Shown here: one piece after another, positions 28,393 through 39,254 of the stretch
Position numbering within the stretch: the first letter of the stretch is position 1
How the letters are laid out: each line of letters starts with the position of its first letter
From: Schizochytrium sp. CCTCC M209059
Taxonomy: Eukaryota > Sar > Bigyra > Thraustochytrida > Thraustochytriidae
Assembly: GCA_000818945.1 (NCBI GenBank)
Contig: KN805384.1
Location: 624,919 to 688,918, forward strand
Reading direction: 5' to 3'
Length of the DNA stretch: 64,000 nt
Translations under genes and position numbers: made by a program
Notes under the pieces: generated by a model
Databases searched by the model: none
Seen by the model: only the letters and a program-made list of their open reading frames with translations
Told to the model about the DNA's origin: nothing

Positions 28393-29733
28393 TTAACCAT
28401 TAAGCGCTCCTGAAGATACCCAGTGCTGAATGTCGTCGTTGTTGGAAGGTTTGGGAGGTTGCGGACGCTCAATCAGATCCCAGTTCTCTCCTGCTGCAGC
28501 GCCGCCTGTCAAGGCGTCCGCTTCGGCGGCAGCAGCTGCGACAGCAGTCGAAATGTCTTGGACTTCGTCCAACGACACAAAGTCAATCGAGCTTGAATCA
28601 TCTTGGAAAAAGGCAGTAGAGGCGGCCATTCGCGCAGCCTGGACGCTTCCCTCTGCTGCGCGCACAAGATGGCGTTCACGTGCGTTACGCGCAGCATGGG
28701 CGGGATCAGTGAGCGTCTCGTCGGCGAAATGTACAGGGCGACGGAGAGACTGACCGGCTTTGACGCGGCCCACACGAGAGTCAGCTTGTAAGAGGCTCCG
28801 TCGCACAGGATTCCCCAGCGAAGGAGAGTGAAAGAGCTGCCAGAGGCTGTGAATTAAGCTCCATTCTTTGACCAGATCAGACGGAATGCCCTGGTAAAAG
28901 CACAATGTCTCAACGTTTCTGCGGAGCATACTCATTCCGGTTTCCAGTGCCAAGCCAGTCCCGGTGAGCATGGTTTGCGGCTCGCCATCGCCCCATCGGC
29001 CGATGCTGGCCTTTGAGCCAAGGAAGTCCATACGAAACGGCAGCGTCAGAGAAAGATAATTCGAAGCAATCAGAAGGACATGCACAACGATGGCGAGTGC
29101 GGCGGAGCGCGCATCTTCGTTCGTGGCCTTGAGTTGACGCATGTCTGAGGGCAGCGGTAGGTTGGCAATGGTTTCGGAGCCCGGATGGCCGCTAGGGTCT
29201 AGAGGAAAGAATTCGAGAAGCTGCATGACAAGCTTTTTCCGTTCTTGCGCGACGCGTCCCTCGTAGTCCTCGAGCTGCATGCTGAGTCCGTGCAGGAGGG
29301 CGCCCGAAATACCTTTGTCGCCGAGCATAACAGCATGGCGATGCGAGAGGGCCTGCTGGGCGACTGCGAGGCGCTGTCTTCGCGCGTGCAAGTCCTGCTG
29401 GCGTTTACGTAGGGCGTCTCGCTCCTTGGCCAGTTTGGCGCGCGCCGTTGCGGCGTAGGTTCTGTAGGCTTCGACGTTGCTTCGAAGCTCGCTGGCAAGT
29501 CGCTTTGTCGTGGCAGCGCGGGCCTGGGCCTCGAGCCTGCTGCCAGCGGCCGCCGCGGCGGCAGCGGCCTCGCGCCGGTGCTTGTCGAGCGCGCGCCGCT
29601 GCTCCGCGACAAGTTGCGCCACGCAGGACCCGCAATTCACGCTGCCCGCGCTCCTACGCCGGCACACGCTGCACGTTGCGAGTCCCCGTGGCCTGCCGTG
29701 TGGCTCGCCGCGTGGCTCGCCGCGTGGCTCCAT
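28393..29733 (-). CDS. Atg14/Barkor-like (UVRAG/Atg14 superfamily) protein
   Basis: This 446-aa protein begins with an Arg/Gly-rich leader. A paired-cysteine motif follows at about residues 20-37 (CSVC...NCGSC), like the N-terminal CxxC repeats of Atg14/Barkor. A basic coiled coil covers about 40-160 (KERDALRKRQQDLHARRQRL). The globular part has LLEFFPL and the stretch SNYLSLTLPFRMDFLGSKASIGR, matching the conserved core of the family in which residues just before the C-terminus contact membranes. Atg14 recruits the class III PI3-kinase complex (Vps34-Vps15-Atg6) to initiate autophagosomes; Vps38/UVRAG is the endosomal alternative. The Cys motif favours Atg14. The C-terminus is low-complexity and ends HWVSSGALNG. 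Confidence 0.72.
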   Translation of the reverse strand: MEPRGEPRGEPHGRPRGLATCSVCRRRSAGSVNCGSCVAQLVAEQRRALDKHRREAAAAAAAAGSRLEAQARAATTKRLASELRSNVEAYRTYAATARAKLAKERDALRKRQQDLHARRQRLAVAQQALSHRHAVMLGDKGISGALLHGLSMQLEDYEGRVAQERKKLVMQLLEFFPLDPSGHPGSETIANLPLPSDMRQLKATNEDARSAALAIVVHVLLIASNYLSLTLPFRMDFLGSKASIGRWGDGEPQTMLTGTGLALETGMSMLRRNVETLCFYQGIPSDLVKEWSLIHSLWQLFHSPSLGNPVRRSLLQADSRVGRVKAGQSLRRPVHFADETLTDPAHAARNARERHLVRAAEGSVQAARMAASTAFFQDDSSSIDFVSLDEVQDISTAVAAAAAEADALTGGAAAGENWDLIERPQPPKPSNNDDIQHWVSSGALNG

Positions 29734-30113
29734 AGATCTCGCGCCACGTCAAGCCTCTTGGCTGCCGCGCGCAGCGAGGCAGGTCTGCTTTGTCCCGTCG
29801 GCGGCCGCAGTCGCGACTTCTTCGTTCAAACAAACACTCTCTCACTGTCAGCTCTCAGCCAAAGCAGCAGAAGCAGCAGCAGCAGCAGCAGCAGCAGCAG
29901 GGAGATTTCCCTCTTCTTTTGATCCGACCTGCCTTCCTTCGTGCAGAGCTTTTTGAGATGAAGCACAGGAACTTTTCTGGCGTGTCCGCCCGGTCGCATC
30001 TGGCGGGCTGCCTCGACTGGCAGCGAGCACGACGTCGCGCAACATCTCTTGGGTAGGTAGTAGGCGGCAGGCAAGTTTGCGGTCTAGTAATTTTTATTAT
30101 CTTTCTGCATCAT
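29734..30113. other. Spacer with CAG repeat between two minus-strand genes
   Basis: This 380-bp gap between STT3 and the Atg14-like gene contains an (AGC)n/(CAG)n run at about 29862-29900. It should hold the Atg14-like promoter and the STT3 terminator. Confidence 0.6.
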
Positions 30114-32585
30114 CTAGTTGCGACCGCGACTCTGGCCGCGACGAGCCATCTCCTCGTGGTAGCGCTTCTGGTACTCTTCGTCCTCCTTGGACTTTTTCTT
30201 GGAATTAAAGTCCTCGAGCTGGGCAAAGTCACGACGTCCCTTGAGAAAGTCCTTGAACTTTGGCGGATAATCGCCCTTGCAAATGAAGTCGTTGGGAGGC
30301 GGGTCGCACTTTTTGTTGGCCAAATCAGCAGACCAAGCCTTGGACTCCTTGTCGATAGACTTGACCCTCCAGATGCGGACCTTGTTGTACTTGGAGTTGA
30401 AGACATTCTCAAAGCGGTTCGGGTCGACCACGACGTCCTGGCGCTGAAAACCACTGTGCAGCTTGTAAATGAGCGAATTGGCCATCATCGTCGAGGGCGT
30501 TCCCTGGCGGTCCTTGTAGCCGAGCTGCGAACAGAGAGGATCGCCATTGCAAACTTCGGAATAGACCGAGTTGGCAATGCGCGCAATGTGCGGCATCTTG
30601 GCCAAATCGTCACCACCACCGCCCGTCCAGACAAGCACGTAGTCGGCAAGGTGGCGAATCATCTGGTGCGCCTTGTCCTCGGGTGACACCAGACACCTTC
30701 CGAGCGTGGCAATGTGCTCATGGTTCCAGGTGTTGCCGTCAGCAATGGTGGTTCGGTTGGCGATGCCAGCAATCTGGTAGCCATAGTCCCACCACGCCAT
30801 GACACGCGCATCAGCGGGCGTGTTGTCGCGAAGCCAAAAGTACGCCTCGCGGTAGTCGTCCACAAGTACCGTGCGGCCATCGCGTGTGCGGGCGTTGTAC
30901 ATGATGCTAGGGTTCGACATGGCCCGAGCCATGTGATGGCAATACTCGTAAAAGTCATTCGCGCGCACGCTGAGGAAAAAGATCAAAAAGACGGCAGCGT
31001 ACTTGCGAAAGTTGCCATTTTTTGCATAGATCCTTTTGCTCTCAGTGATGAGACGGTCAATGTCGGGGCCCAACACAGACGGCTCCTGGGATGCTGCGGC
31101 GGCAGCCTTCTTTTTGGAAGACTTGGCACTGCTGGTGCTGTTCGCGTCGGCAGAGGCTTCGTCCTTCTTCACCTTGCTGGCGAAGAACTGGTCGTAGCAC
31201 CACTCAAAGATGGCCGCCACAGCAAAGCCACTGAGTGAAGAGCTGATGGGGCCCAAAAGAATGATGAGACGCACCATCTTTGCCGAGAAAAAGTAGCCAA
31301 CCGCGCCGTAGAGCGGAAGAAAGATGCGAGCATCGGAAAGTTTCCGAAACGAGAGGATGAAGCCAATTGGGGCGAGATAACACGTGTAGTGCAGGTACTG
31401 GTAATAGGCATTGGCGCTGGCGGGCTGGTGCTCGGCCACAGAGTCGACGAGCGGGTTGCCCGTGCGCGTGTGCGTGACAAAGAGACCGCGCACCCGCGAA
31501 CTGAGAGGACCAAAGTATCCCGTGGGGTACAGCATAGTGCACACAATAGCAAAGCCAACTGCGGCCGCAGAAAAGACCTTGATGCGAAGCTGAAAGAGCT
31601 GCTTGGGGTCGAGGTTCTGCTTTTTGCGAATGAGCTCGCAAAGAAAGAGAAGCTGCATGATGCCCCAGACGCCAAAGGGGCCAAGCTGCTCCAAGGACTT
31701 GAGCGGCGTAAGGCCGACCACGGGAATCTGGATTGCCCCGAGCGTGCCAATAGTGTAAAAGAGCGTGTAAGCCCAGTACAGACGCGTCGTGAAGCGGCCC
31801 AGGAACACGAGAAAGATGGCGTGGAGACCGACCATGTTGACCACAAAGACGTAGCCACCCCATGCGGCCACCATGTAAACGTATGCGAGACCCGAGAGAA
31901 TACCGAAGGGCCACGAATAATTGCTGCGCAGCGAGCGGCACCAAAAGAAAAAGGTCATGCTCATGGCCGTGACCGCGATGGACTCGTTGTCGTATCCGCC
32001 GCCAACCGACCGCATCGTGTGCGCCGGCACACAGGACATGATGAGCGTGGCAAAGGCGCCAGCGTTTCGGTTTCCGGTGGCCTCAGCAGTGAGCAGACCC
32101 ACAAAGAGCGAAGCGGACACGCCGAACCATGCCGGGACGTAGCAGCACACGTCATTGAGCGACATGGGCATGCCAACGGCCTGCAGAGCGTCCCAAATGG
32201 CCACCGAGGTGAGCTGCATGCCAGGGTAAATGGTGGTGCCGACGGGCCGGCCAAGCGGGTACCAGCTCATGTGGTCATACCAGCGAAAGAATGCGCGCAC
32301 ACCGTGTTCGTGTAGGTACTCGGTCGCGCGGTAGTTGAACCAAGGATCAAATTCATGGATCACGAGGCCATACTCCTTGATGGCGTATAGCCGGATCGTG
32401 TACGCCACATAGATGGCGGACGCGAGCACTGCGATACGAATAGACCACCACACGAGGTTGTCATGATTGCCCTTGAGCTCATAGAGCTCCTCGGCCGTAT
32501 CTTCGGCCGCTCCTGGTGCGGCTGCCTTCGCTGTAGACGTCGCCGCAGCCGGCTCCGCGGCCTTGCTGGTCTTCTTCTTGGCCAT
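30114..32585 (-). CDS. STT3: Oligosaccharyltransferase catalytic subunit STT3
   Basis: This 823-aa enzyme transfers Glc3Man9GlcNAc2 from dolichyl diphosphate to Asn of N-x-S/T in the ER lumen. The ATG at 32585 is used because the short upstream extension begins with GTG. An Ala/Lys-rich cytosolic N-terminus precedes about 11-13 membrane helices. The first DxD-like motif is EFDPWFNYR, the second acidic motif GGYDNES, and the external-loop SVxE motif is present as VDSVAEHQP. The sequon-binding WWDYGYQI motif is at about residue 597. The soluble C-terminal domain ends in a Lys/Arg-rich tail. A Ser/Lys/Ala-rich insertion sits near residues 470-495. Length and motif order match eukaryotic STT3. 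Confidence 0.96.
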   Translation of the reverse strand: MAKKKTSKAAEPAAATSTAKAAAPGAAEDTAEELYELKGNHDNLVWWSIRIAVLASAIYVAYTIRLYAIKEYGLVIHEFDPWFNYRATEYLHEHGVRAFFRWYDHMSWYPLGRPVGTTIYPGMQLTSVAIWDALQAVGMPMSLNDVCCYVPAWFGVSASLFVGLLTAEATGNRNAGAFATLIMSCVPAHTMRSVGGGYDNESIAVTAMSMTFFFWCRSLRSNYSWPFGILSGLAYVYMVAAWGGYVFVVNMVGLHAIFLVFLGRFTTRLYWAYTLFYTIGTLGAIQIPVVGLTPLKSLEQLGPFGVWGIMQLLFLCELIRKKQNLDPKQLFQLRIKVFSAAAVGFAIVCTMLYPTGYFGPLSSRVRGLFVTHTRTGNPLVDSVAEHQPASANAYYQYLHYTCYLAPIGFILSFRKLSDARIFLPLYGAVGYFFSAKMVRLIILLGPISSSLSGFAVAAIFEWCYDQFFASKVKKDEASADANSTSSAKSSKKKAAAAASQEPSVLGPDIDRLITESKRIYAKNGNFRKYAAVFLIFFLSVRANDFYEYCHHMARAMSNPSIMYNARTRDGRTVLVDDYREAYFWLRDNTPADARVMAWWDYGYQIAGIANRTTIADGNTWNHEHIATLGRCLVSPEDKAHQMIRHLADYVLVWTGGGGDDLAKMPHIARIANSVYSEVCNGDPLCSQLGYKDRQGTPSTMMANSLIYKLHSGFQRQDVVVDPNRFENVFNSKYNKVRIWRVKSIDKESKAWSADLANKKCDPPPNDFICKGDYPPKFKDFLKGRRDFAQLEDFNSKKKSKEDEEYQKRYHEEMARRGQSRGRN

Positions 32586-34360
32586 CGTGCCGACGCGTCG
32601 CCCGGCCACACGGGCAAGAGTCAGGGGAAAGAAAGATAGGGAAAGGGAAGGGAAGGACGGAGGGCGAGGGCGAGGGCGAGGCGCGCTCGCAGCCGCGCGC
32701 CGTCAGGGTTCTGCTCCCTCCGCGGAGAGCGCTGGGCGTCTGCCCTTGCCTTGCCTCGCCTCGCTCCTTCCCTCGCTTGCCAGTGCGCCAGCCTGGCCCG
32801 TATCTTTTAGCAAATACCAAAAAGCTTTTTTTTTTTTAGGATGGCAACCGTCGTGAATTTTTCGTCTAGGATTGACTGTGAACACGAGGTCTGCCATCGT
32901 CACCACCGCTAGGCTTGAAGGAATTGCATCGATCAGTGCTGTGCATACTTGTTATAGGCAGACAGTGCAGCTTGCGTCGACGCTTGGTCGCATTCATTTG
33001 TCACCGTGTTCACAGGCAGACTCGGACCGGGGCCGAAGAAGCTACCACCGCTGGCACGACCACTAGGCTAGGCCTAGGAAAGTCTACTGATGACAGTGTT
33101 TAGAAAAACACAATGAGTCAAAATCGCCTGGCAATGAGCACTATACACAGACTCCGCGGCCAGTGGCAGATGAGCGAGTGAAGCAGCGAGTGGGAGGGAG
33201 GGCATAGCCTCGATGACTTGGTCACAGGCAGGTGGGATAGAGAACTTCTTGGTTGAATAGTTGCCACTGAACGTTCAAGTCGGCCCGGCTAGCCAAGGTT
33301 GTAATGGTTGTGGGAAAAACCAAAATAAAAAGATTCTGGATCTGCGATGATTGGAAGAGATGTTACGAGAGAGCCTTGCAGTGCGAGCGCGAAGATGTCC
33401 CTGGTCAATGCCAGATCGTGTCAAGGCGAGGCCCACGTGATTTGGAGAAGTGACATCTTGATGAAAAAGAGCAAAGGAAAAATAAAGCGCATCATCAAAT
33501 TATGTCCAGCAGGTTTGTATCGCACGGAGGAAAGAGGACCATGATCATAAAACGCTTAGCCCAACTTCGCCTACGATCAGCACACCTCAGAAGTCCTCTT
33601 CCTCTTCAATTCGAGCTCGCAACCGCAACTGCAATCTTCAGTCAGCCAGCCAAGAGCGCACGACACACGCACACACGCACGCACACTGCCATAAGCAACA
33701 CCCTCCAAAGCAAGCTAACCTTTTTTCTTTTTTTTTCAGTCGAAACGTAAAAAGAGGCCTATTTACCGTCTGCCCCCCATCGAGCAGGCGTGCGCGGTCG
33801 CGTCGCGCCGCCTCGCTTGGGCCGCATTCCCGCCAGCTCCAGCTCGAGCAAGGCGTCCAACGACCACCCACCGCAAAGCAAGGCAAGAGCAAGATAGAAT
33901 CGCGGCGAGACTGCCCGGCCAGGCCAGGCCCACCCGCGCCGAGCTCCCGCGCCCCGCGCCGCCGCCAGCGCGCTCGCCGCTGCGGGCACAAACAGGCAGG
34001 CAGGCAGACAGGCAGGCAGGCAGGCAAATAGGCAGGCAGGCCCAGCCAGCCAGCGAGCGAGCGAGCGAGCGAGCGAAGGAGCGAGCCCTTGTCAGTCGTT
34101 GCTAGCATCTGGCATCTCTCTCGATAACGTCGCGCCGCCGAGGCCGAGGCCAAGGCCGCGCATACGCGCGCGCGCGCGGAGGCTGAAAGGGAGAGCAGGT
34201 CGCGAGCTCGGTCGCAAAAGGACGCGGCGAACTTGGTGTGCTCGTAGGGGTTTTCTTGGTGAAGACTCGCCACGAGAAACGGCGAAACCATAGATAGAGT
34301 TAAGGCGCAAGCTCGCCGGGTCGCTTGCTTTGTGCGCGCTGCGCTACCTCTCTGAAAACC
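32586..34360. promoter_or_regulatory. Large divergent intergenic region, no gene seen
   Basis: This 1.8-kb gap lies between the start codons of STT3 (-) and the nucleoporin (+). It holds a T9 run near 32825, a short AC-rich stretch near 33660 and a (GGCA)n array at about 33993-34050. Scattered frames lack coding character. No tRNA-like fold was recognised. Confidence 0.55.
33993..34050 (+). repeat. (GGCA)n tetranucleotide array upstream of nucleoporin
   Basis: AGGC/GGCA units with two small interruptions are followed by (AGCG)n at about 34060-34078. The orientation relative to the downstream gene is the same as in the MCCC2 leader. Confidence 0.8.
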
Positions 34361-37300
34361 ATGCAACATCAACAGCAGGAGGAACAGCAGCGAACTGAAG
34401 GGCAAAGGCTCGTAAACGAGGTCGAACACCCGCAAGAAGCTTTCGAGTGCGAGCGCGAGATCCCGCTCGTGGACTTTGAGGATCCGCGGTGGAAATGGCG
34501 AACCCGGAAGCTGCTGCGAAGGTCCGAAGGCTGGCTCGGGCGCGATGCCGACCATGACAACGGCGACATTAAATTGGCAGAAGAGGATGCGGAGAACGCT
34601 GTCGATATGGATGGACATGGCGCCCAGCGTCGCGGTCTGGCACACGATACTGTCGGACCTGCGGGAGCGGCGTTTGGTGCGCAAGACCTTGGCGGCGTGT
34701 TCCGCTTTGTCAAGGAAAACGAGTACGCGGACTCGGACAAGTCAGCGTGCAAACAGCGTCTCATCGTGTGGCGGGCGCTCACTCGGGCACACGTGCTCGA
34801 GGTGCTCGACATTTCCATGGATGGAGACCTGCAAGACTGCGCCGTCCGCTTTACACTTCCCCGCGGCAAGCAGCTTGCTGTCGATGGCCTTGCGTGGATG
34901 GAGAACAATGGTCATCTGGTGCTCTGCGTGTGTTTTACGGACGGCGACGCCGCAACCTTGTTCTTCAAGAATCACCCCTTTACCGACGACGAATCGCGGA
35001 GGTGCTTTCCAGAGCGATCCTTTCTCTCTGACAAGGGAGAAGGCTCGCTTCTTCGCGTTATGTGCCAAGACAAGATTCATTCTGTGGGCGCGTGCTGCTG
35101 GTTCACAGATGCGCATGCCACGATTCACCTCGCCACGGGTCCGAACCGCATTGATGCTGGAGGTCACGGCGTAGGCCATGACGGCGCGAACCACGAAGGC
35201 GCGGGGCACGAGCGCGCAGGTAATGGAGAGGCCAGCTCAGGCAGCTCAGGCCCGCCACCGATCACATGCACAGTCTTTCCTGACAATCTCTTTTCCTCTG
35301 GACCAAGTGGGTCCGGCGGCGGGGCAGGCTCTGGCAGGGCGTCAGCAGACCACGCTGCCTTTCAGCTCACAGACACTTCGCTCACCCAGCGGCTGTGGAC
35401 CGGCTTATTGAAGCGGTCGACAGGCGTCGCCGACTCGAGTGGTTTTCGCGTCGAGGTGGTGCAGCTGCGCTCGCTGCGCCGACGACAAGGCGAAAACGAT
35501 GAAACCTTTCTCTTTGCCATCTATTCGGATGGCAAGGCGCGCGTCTGGTCCGTGTCGAGGCGCGCCTGTCGCAGCGAGATTGACCTTCTTGCTGCGGCTG
35601 CCGCAACCAAGTCTGACCTGACAGACGCAGGCACAAACAAGTCAGCAACCTCGTCCGCCTTGGGATCGAGCGCGCGGGGTCATGTGGAACAAGCCTGGAT
35701 TGAAAGCTGGCTTGGCGGCGCCGAGGACACCTTTGGAACCAAACGCAAGCTTGTACTTGCCGTGGCACTGCGCATGTCTTCGGGCCGTCCTCTTCTCCTG
35801 GCTCTCGACGGTTGGCTCGCCATTAACAACATCAATCTGGATACGAACATTCGCCAGCTGCTGGGCGACATCGAGGTCAAGCGACTCCGTGGGTTTCGCA
35901 TCGTGGACCTCTCGTTCGAGAGCGCTGGCCAGGCGCGTTCCGTTTGGTGGCGGCCTACCGGTGCGCAGAGCACAATGATGTTGAGATATGCGCTGGCAGG
36001 CGTTGCGGCTTCGGCAAGCGAGGGAAACATTGCCTTACACAACATTTCCTTTGAAAGCGACCGCAAGGTGCTGCTGGAGGCGGACGCTGCCCAGTTCGAG
36101 GCCCAGCGCGATGCGTTTTCTGCGGAGGGACTCGTGAAGCAGTGCTTGTCTCGTCTTGATTTGCCAGGCCGCTTTTCCACGACAGACTTGTGCGAAGGTT
36201 TGGCTTCCTTTTTTGGAACCAAGGCTATTCAAGGCTTGCATGCCGAGCGTGGCAATGATGGACATCTGGCTCGTGATGCTGTCGTCGATCTGGCAGAACG
36301 CATGCTCCGCGAGAGCTTGTTCCGGGACATGACTGTCTCACAAGACGCCATTATTATGTGTGAGCGCCTCATTGACGACTGCGAGCAAGCATGGCTTCGA
36401 GGGCATCGCCCGCTGTGCTTGAGCGCGTCGCAGACCGGACGCGCCATCGTCGTGAGGCGCAGTGGTGCCTTTTCCTTTTGCGCAGCCGACTGGTCCGAGG
36501 TGGCTCTCTGCGGCGGCAAGGTTGATCAGGACGTGGCCGCGACGGCCAAGGCCGCAAACACGTTGCGTACTGTGCTGGCGCGTCTTGAAGGCCGCTTGGT
36601 GCGAGCCTGGGGTTCGAGTCTACTGTTGGAGACTGTTAACGAGCACCTTGACGAAATGGATACGGAGCTTTTGGCCGAAGCCATTGAGCCGCTCATGCAG
36701 CGCTGGCAGGACCCGGACACTTTTTATGGTCGTCTCGGAATGGTCGTTGGCAAGCTCGTGCCGTCCCCGGCGACCGAAGTTATCCGCGATGAGGACAATA
36801 ACCTGGACGGAAACGATGACAACAACGACGCTAATGCAACAACGATGATGGATGGCGCCTCTGAGCCTCGCGGTCGTGGCAAGTCGACCAAGTCTTGCAA
36901 GAGCATCGAGGCGGAAATGCGGTGTGCGGCGCTCCAGCAAGCTCTCTTTGCTCGTGGTAGAATTGTGCTTGGTGCTCTCGTCATTGGCCAGGGCGCGGCG
37001 CGCGGGGCCCTTGGCCTGGCGTCGCGCCAGGCTCTCTTTGGTCACATTGCCGCGCACTCGTTTGTACAGCGTGCCGCTGCAGCGTGCGGAGCGCTCTTGC
37101 TCGCGCAGCTGCTCGGTCGCGCCCGGCCGTGCTCAGAAATGCGGTCCATGGAATGGCTGCGACGGCTCACCTTGAACATGCCTCGCACACAAGCCGCTGG
37201 CCCGGCCCGCGAGGATGCCACATCTGTACTGGGTCTTTGGATGGATCGTGCCTTGCGAAAACCTTTGCGCGGAGCGGGCACTGATGCCTTGGTCGGTCAC

Positions 37301-39085
37301 CTTTGCGACGTCAGAGGCGACATGCTTCCCTTTGCCGACCGCGAGCAGCAGTACGAGGTGCTCGGCGTCCTGGCGCAGTATGTAAATGAGACGGTCCAGC
37401 CTGATGATGTCGTCGCCAACGAACAGCAGGACCAGGTCCCTGATGCGGCGTACGAGCGGTTCTATCCCGGTAACCTTGGCGATCAATGCCGGTACACGAG
37501 CTTGCTGCAGGCCAAGGCTCGGCTTTGGGCCGAAGTCAAAGCTGGGTCGGGAGCAGCGACATCCTCGCCAATGTTGTTGGTAGATGCAGGTGCCTCGGGA
37601 AGTGCCTTGGAGCTCTTTCAGGCAGCAATCCCCGTCGCAGATAAGGCGGCGCGACACGCGTACTACATTATGGTAATGGAACTCTTTGAGAAGGCTCAGC
37701 AGTGGCGCGAAGCCATTGACTTTGCGATGCGAGCCATTAAACTCGGCGCGGGTGCTTCTCGAAATCACGACGGCGGCGTCTTTTGCGCGCGTCTCTTTGC
37801 TCTCGCCATGGAACCCACGGTCCGCGACTACAAGGCGGCACTGAGTGCAGCGCGCTTGTACTCGCGCGCCTCGGATGAGGGTGGCGACAGCGCAATGACT
37901 CGCGACGAGGAACTTGAAGACGAGGGTGACAAATACATTGGCCAGCTCGTATCGGCCATGGTGGAGCGTGGCGAGGTGCGCGAGCTGTGCGAGCTTCCCT
38001 TTCAGTGCTACAGCGAAAAGACCTGGAAGGATGTGGTCATGCGCACGCTTGAACGTAAAACGCAAGAGGATACGGCTTTACCAAAGTACCGCGGGGACAC
38101 AACTTCTTTCCATACGTTGTTTACGTTTTGTATTCACCACGCGCGTTTTCACGAGGCGGCCATGTGCATGTATGACTTGGCGCAGCGATTAAAAGCTAGC
38201 GTGCAGGCCAACTCGGGCGGGCAGTGGCACCTTCTTCAGGCGCAGAGCTTGCAAGACGCGCTTTCTTCGTGCTTGATGGCGCTGCGATTAATTCCGGACG
38301 GGAAAGCGACGCTGTTCATTCGGAGCCCCGAGGCTGGCTGCGAATCACTCGAGCTCGCAGAGGTCGAAGGACAGTTTGCAGTCGCCGCCGGGGCAGTGCG
38401 ATTGCTCACGGTGCGGCAAGAAGGCATGGTTCGTCTCGACGCTGGAACTCTCGTTCCCGCTCTTTTGGATGCAGGCCTCGCTGATACGGCGACGGACCTC
38501 ATTGTCCGCTTTAAAATGGACGCAACCCCGGTCTTTGAGTATCTCTCGTTGCAGTGTCTGCGAGGCAGGCAGCCGTGGGCGGTTCTGCAGCGACAGCTCA
38601 AGGTCCTGGACAGCGCGCCTTTGAGCGGAGATGCGAGCGAGAGTGGCACTATGGTGAATACATACAAGTATCACTTGGTAGTGCTGGAGACACTTTTGCG
38701 CGCCAAGCCGGATCTGGAGCTGCCGCAGTGGTTGCAGGCCTCATTTCGCTGTTGGGGTAATTTTTCTCAAGATATACAATCGCCTGACGAGCATGTTTTT
38801 GTGCGGCATGCGGGCTCAACGGCGGCGCGAGCACCAGCTGCTCAGCTGCGCGTTCTCATTACGTACGATCGTCTTGAGGAGGCGCTCGCACTCGCGGCGG
38901 ATCTCGTCGAGGATGCCTCTTATGCTGCAGAGAGCACTTCACATTTGGTGCTTCCGATCAAAACGTTGGACATTTTGATCACGCGCGCCGAGAAACATTC
39001 AGATCTTCGCGTTGGCCTCGACAGACTCAAGAAGGCTCTTTACGAGTTGGCTTCTACGGATGCGCCGGCGCTGGGTGCATTTTAG
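34361..39085 (+). CDS. Nup160/Nup120-type nucleoporin
   Basis: This 1574-aa protein starts at the first in-frame ATG (34361). The first roughly 550 residues are strand-rich with propeller-like spacing (VLCVCFTDGDAATLFF, FLFAIYSDGKARVWSVSRR), and the remainder is an alpha-helical solenoid. The C-terminal half carries YERFYPGNLGDQCRYTSLLQAKARLW and HAYYIMVMELFEKAQQWREAIDFAMRAIKL, typical of the Nup160 helical region. An acidic Asp/Asn insertion lies near residues 806-825. Nup160 is one arm of the Y-shaped Nup107-160 scaffold of the nuclear pore. The call rests on architecture plus the C-terminal motif; a paralogous scaffold nucleoporin is the main alternative. One uninterrupted exon. Confidence 0.8.
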   Translation: MQHQQQEEQQRTEGQRLVNEVEHPQEAFECEREIPLVDFEDPRWKWRTRKLLRRSEGWLGRDADHDNGDIKLAEEDAENAVDMDGHGAQRRGLAHDTVGPAGAAFGAQDLGGVFRFVKENEYADSDKSACKQRLIVWRALTRAHVLEVLDISMDGDLQDCAVRFTLPRGKQLAVDGLAWMENNGHLVLCVCFTDGDAATLFFKNHPFTDDESRRCFPERSFLSDKGEGSLLRVMCQDKIHSVGACCWFTDAHATIHLATGPNRIDAGGHGVGHDGANHEGAGHERAGNGEASSGSSGPPPITCTVFPDNLFSSGPSGSGGGAGSGRASADHAAFQLTDTSLTQRLWTGLLKRSTGVADSSGFRVEVVQLRSLRRRQGENDETFLFAIYSDGKARVWSVSRRACRSEIDLLAAAAATKSDLTDAGTNKSATSSALGSSARGHVEQAWIESWLGGAEDTFGTKRKLVLAVALRMSSGRPLLLALDGWLAINNINLDTNIRQLLGDIEVKRLRGFRIVDLSFESAGQARSVWWRPTGAQSTMMLRYALAGVAASASEGNIALHNISFESDRKVLLEADAAQFEAQRDAFSAEGLVKQCLSRLDLPGRFSTTDLCEGLASFFGTKAIQGLHAERGNDGHLARDAVVDLAERMLRESLFRDMTVSQDAIIMCERLIDDCEQAWLRGHRPLCLSASQTGRAIVVRRSGAFSFCAADWSEVALCGGKVDQDVAATAKAANTLRTVLARLEGRLVRAWGSSLLLETVNEHLDEMDTELLAEAIEPLMQRWQDPDTFYGRLGMVVGKLVPSPATEVIRDEDNNLDGNDDNNDANATTMMDGASEPRGRGKSTKSCKSIEAEMRCAALQQALFARGRIVLGALVIGQGAARGALGLASRQALFGHIAAHSFVQRAAAACGALLLAQLLGRARPCSEMRSMEWLRRLTLNMPRTQAAGPAREDATSVLGLWMDRALRKPLRGAGTDALVGHLCDVRGDMLPFADREQQYEVLGVLAQYVNETVQPDDVVANEQQDQVPDAAYERFYPGNLGDQCRYTSLLQAKARLWAEVKAGSGAATSSPMLLVDAGASGSALELFQAAIPVADKAARHAYYIMVMELFEKAQQWREAIDFAMRAIKLGAGASRNHDGGVFCARLFALAMEPTVRDYKAALSAARLYSRASDEGGDSAMTRDEELEDEGDKYIGQLVSAMVERGEVRELCELPFQCYSEKTWKDVVMRTLERKTQEDTALPKYRGDTTSFHTLFTFCIHHARFHEAAMCMYDLAQRLKASVQANSGGQWHLLQAQSLQDALSSCLMALRLIPDGKATLFIRSPEAGCESLELAEVEGQFAVAAGAVRLLTVRQEGMVRLDAGTLVPALLDAGLADTATDLIVRFKMDATPVFEYLSLQCLRGRQPWAVLQRQLKVLDSAPLSGDASESGTMVNTYKYHLVVLETLLRAKPDLELPQWLQASFRCWGNFSQDIQSPDEHVFVRHAGSTAARAPAAQLRVLITYDRLEEALALAADLVEDASYAAESTSHLVLPIKTLDILITRAEKHSDLRVGLDRLKKALYELASTDAPALGAF

Positions 39086-39254
39086 TTCTGATAGTTTTTT
39101 TAAAAAAAAAAAGCAAGCTGGATGATGTACGATGCACAAACGCGGACGATGAGATGGTGCTTGAGATGCAATGTGAGCACCACACGAAAAAATAAATAAA
39201 AGCGATAGTTAAAAAAAAATACAAAATTATCACATTGGATTGTTCGATACAAGT
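39086..39254. terminator. Short convergent terminator region
   Basis: Only 169 bp separate the nucleoporin (+) and EF-hand-like (-) stops. The region contains AATAAATAAA near 39187 and A-runs near 39101 and 39210, plausible polyadenylation context for the plus-strand gene. Confidence 0.5.
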